Assembly: GCA_002005505.1 (NCBI GenBank)
Contig: MVGU01001524.1
Location: 1 to 64,000, forward strand
Direction of reading: 5' to 3'
Source of the DNA: Botryococcus braunii
Lineage: Eukaryota > Chlorophyta > Trebouxiophyceae
Length of the DNA stretch: 64,000 nt
Positions within the stretch are counted from its first letter, which is position 1. Every line of letters starts with the position of its first letter. Positions 61,448-64,000 of this stretch are shown here, piece by piece. The notes under the pieces are model-generated. The model made no database searches. It had not been told where the DNA came from and saw only the letters and a list, made by a program, of their open reading frames with translations. The position numbers were made by a program, and so were the translations under genes.

Positions 61448-63421
61448 TCCGGACCGTGTCAGCGAACAGTACCGTCTGTATGTTGGTGTACTGCTCTACT
61501 GAAAGTTGTAAATCCCCTTCGCGGTACCCCCCCCCCCTTCTTGTCCCACTCCTCGGGGAGGCACCCGTCCTGATCATGTCTTAGTCTCAGCGCCCCTTCT
61601 TCCTCATGTCACGAGTCTTCGGGTGCAAGCTGACTTACGAGGTTCTGATCATTATTCTCTCCATGTTCTTCTTCAGATTCCAGTCTTGCATTGTTCATCG
61701 ACTCCTCTCCCACTCCATAAGGTCTCTCGTGTCACGTGGAAAGGGACCCACCGTCGTGCCTATGTGCATGCCTTAGAAGGGGAGGAGCCCTCATTACGTA
61801 CCTGCGCAGAACTTGCTCAATCGGGTGATCTCGCTGGGGCATCTTCTCTTCTTATGGCTGTCATTTCTCGGTCAGCTACACATGCGCATATGAAGGTGTC
61901 GCGGCGGGAAAGTCCCCCTTCTCGGCCGCCGTGGAAGCCTTTCTTCACTCACCAGTGTTTTGCGTTAAAACGGGAGTGGAAGAGGTTGGGTAGGCAGCTC
62001 GGATGGCGGGCTCCCCCAGTGGTTCTCTTGGAACGCCGGTACCATTCCTTCGTGAGATCTCAAAAGAGGTCTTGGCTCCTGACTCAGCTTCAAGACGTTA
62101 TTGCAGTGTTCCATACGGAGCCCCGCCGGTTTTGGCGCCTGCTCAATGGCTCCCCACCCCCGCTCCCAGGTCCTCTGTGTCATCCCTCTGCATGGGAATC
62201 CTTTGCCGCAGGCCTCCAGGGCTCTTCGGTGGTGGATCATGCACCCCTCTCAGAGGTGGCTTTTCCACACCAGGTTGTGCAGCTGCATGTCCTTAGTGAT
62301 CTTCACAGGCCTTTCACTCCCGTCGAGGTGGAAGTTGCTTTGTCGGCATTGAAACCCGGCAGAGCAGCAGGGCTTGGTGGGTTCCCCTCTGAGTTCCTTC
62401 GGTTTGCGCAACAGTGTAGGACCCCGGAGGTGGTGGCTCCCCCTCACTTATTGGCCCCATCCCTCACTGCAATATTGAATGCTATGTTAGGCGCGGGGTG
62501 TCTGCCCCCTGACCATGACATCCTCACAGTCACCCCGGTCCTGAAAGACTCCTCCCGGTCTGTGCTTGATACCACGAATTATCGCCCCATTGCTGTGCAA
62601 GACCCCTTAGTTCGCCTCTATGCCTCATTGTTGAACACCCGACTCGTGCGGTATTTAGACGAAAATCGCTTTCGCTGTCCTGAGCAATGTGGTTTCCGCC
62701 CTGGGTTCTCGACGTTACATGCGTTGTTTACTCTACAGCATTTTGTTGCCTTAGCTACGCCCACTGCCCCGTAGATTGTCAAGCCCCTCATCCGATTGAT
62801 ATGCCGTCCCTTCGGGACCTCTTGCGTCGGCATGGCCGCCAACCCTGGGAGGGCTTGCATGTCTCTCCTCGGCTCTGCCCGTCTGAGCGGGCTCAGCTTT
62901 GCACATACTCTAGGTGGTTTCATAGTCCGTCCCGCGCCACTCTCTCTAGGCTTTTGTGGTTACGTATGAGTGTTTCCAAGTTGAGGGTTTTCCATCGATT
63001 CCGCATGGGGGTTCACAACCTTCCTATTGATGCTGGTCGTCGTCGGGGCATCCCCCGTTCCCACCGGTTGTGTGATCAGTGTCAGGCTGGTTTGGTGGGT
63101 GATGAACACCACCTTGTCTTTTCCTGTTCGGCCCTTCAGCCGATCCGGGACCGTTACCCCCATCTTTTTCGTTCCCCCTTTCGGTCGTTACGTCAGTTCG
63201 CTGGCAAGATGACCTTCAGTCTGTGGTTAACTTCATTTATGATTGTTTTCAGTTTCGGTCTTAGGTTTGTGTCTTGCCCTTTGCTGGCCCTTGCCCACTC
63301 TTGGGCTGTGTCCTGGGGCTTTCCTGCCCCTTCCTTTGTGTCCTGGGGCTTTCATGCCCTTCATTTGTGCTCTTGGCTCCCCACTCGGTACTTTGGGTTT
63401 GTGTTTGGCCTTGATTCTTAG
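61448..63421 (+). pseudogene. Broken LINE: endonuclease end, RT start, C-terminal zinc motif
   Basis: A non-LTR retrotransposon remnant. From about 61530 one frame gives the end of an APE-type endonuclease (RPDHVLVS, then GSDHYSL), a linker, and the first RT blocks (TPVLKDSSRSVLDTTNYRPI, ENRFRCPEQCGFRPGFST), stopping at 62774. Another frame open to 63421 gives the C-terminal region with a CCHC-type motif (LCDQCQAGLVGDEHHLVFSC). The catalytic palm (FADD-like block) and thumb are missing, so there was an internal deletion near 62760-62800 plus a frame change, and the 5' end is truncated. It lies directly next to the DIRS-element end. Confidence 0.85.
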
Positions 63422-63508
63422 GGTTTGTGTTTGGTTTCTCTCGGTGTCTTGCTGCGTCGGTGTTCGGTTTTCCATCTCATCAGCCCTTTGGGCTGGGTTG
63501 ATGTAATT

Positions 63509-63664
<156 letters not shown>

Positions 63665-63665
63665 T

Positions 63666-64000
63666 CCCTCTCGCATTCATGCTGGGCTGCTCATTGTTAG
63701 TGCACACCCGCAGCCGTCCAGGTGCAAGAGTGCGTGCTGGTGGGGACGTGCGTGCGCAGTGAACACAGGGAGGACTTGTTTGTATGGAAGGGCTGCATGG
63801 TCTCGCAAAAGGACTCGGGGTTTCAGTGGCAACCACCCCACTGCAGGACTCATTATTGCACCTCATTACTAGACAAACCTAGCTGCACTTACCGCCAGTT
63901 TTCTGTATACCAGGCCAGAAAACATGGTAGCAAACTAAAATTTGTGCGTGTTTGCGTTGATGGGCAACTGAATTGGTTTGATAAGGTGCGGGTTGTCACC
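63666..64000. other. Non-coding, nothing recognised
   Basis: No domain-bearing ORF or repeat was seen before the window ends. Confidence 0.4.

Overview
The window is eukaryotic, repeat-dominated DNA in which I found no host protein gene. Almost all coding sequence belongs to retrotransposons: four Ty1/copia elements, two Ty3/gypsy chromoviruses, short non-coding LTR elements related to one of the gypsies, one tyrosine-recombinase (DIRS-order, PAT/Kangaroo-like) element and one broken LINE. Spliceosomal introns are visible (AAG|GTAAGT, AAG|GTGAGT) and there are very long GA, CT and CA microsatellites. A Kangaroo-like element with an oppositely oriented recombinase is best known from Volvox, and copia elements primed by a half tRNA-iMet also occur in Volvox (Osser), so a green alga is my best guess, at low to moderate confidence.

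Layout. 1-4496: microsatellites, a long palindrome, no gene. 4502-42611: one copia element (copia-A, minus strand, TSD GATGG) expanded from about 7.4 kb to 38.1 kb by nested insertions. These are copia-B (6186-13325, plus, TSD AAAGA), TRIM-1 (13418-14868, TSD GGGGA), a composite gypsy-B/TRIM insertion (16175-37000, TSD ATTTG) and a 1.26 kb insertion in the 5' LTR. The composite insertion carries gypsy-A (17947-24913, minus, TSD CAAGT) and copia-C (28770-35779, plus, TSD TTTAT). When the insertions and one TSD copy each are removed, the copia-A frame is one uninterrupted 1744-codon ORF, and gypsy-B pol downstream of its TGA is 1199 codons; this is strong internal proof of the nesting.

42617-46033: tandem repeats and microsatellites, no gene. 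46034-61447: the DIRS-order element with split direct repeats A1...B1-A2-B2, a spliced gag, an RT/RNase H/methyltransferase-like ORF, and a spliced tyrosine recombinase on the opposite strand that is interrupted by copia-D (53353-60588, minus). 61448-63421: a truncated, internally deleted LINE ending near a TTCC/TC microsatellite. 63666-64000: nothing recognised.

Most notable observations. (1) All four copia families carry inside their LTR an exact 102-143 bp direct repeat whose first copy ends CAG|GT and whose second ends CAG|G. This looks like an intron whose removal recreates the same RNA 5' end, so splicing would be invisible to reverse transcription. (2) The 16175-37000 insertion has a perfect TSD but non-matching end LTRs and an internal U5::U5 joint, as if end-joined cDNAs integrated together. 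(3) Copia-B, -C and -D share a primer site complementary to the anticodon arm of initiator tRNA-Met. (4) The Kangaroo-like element is complete enough to read its exon structure.
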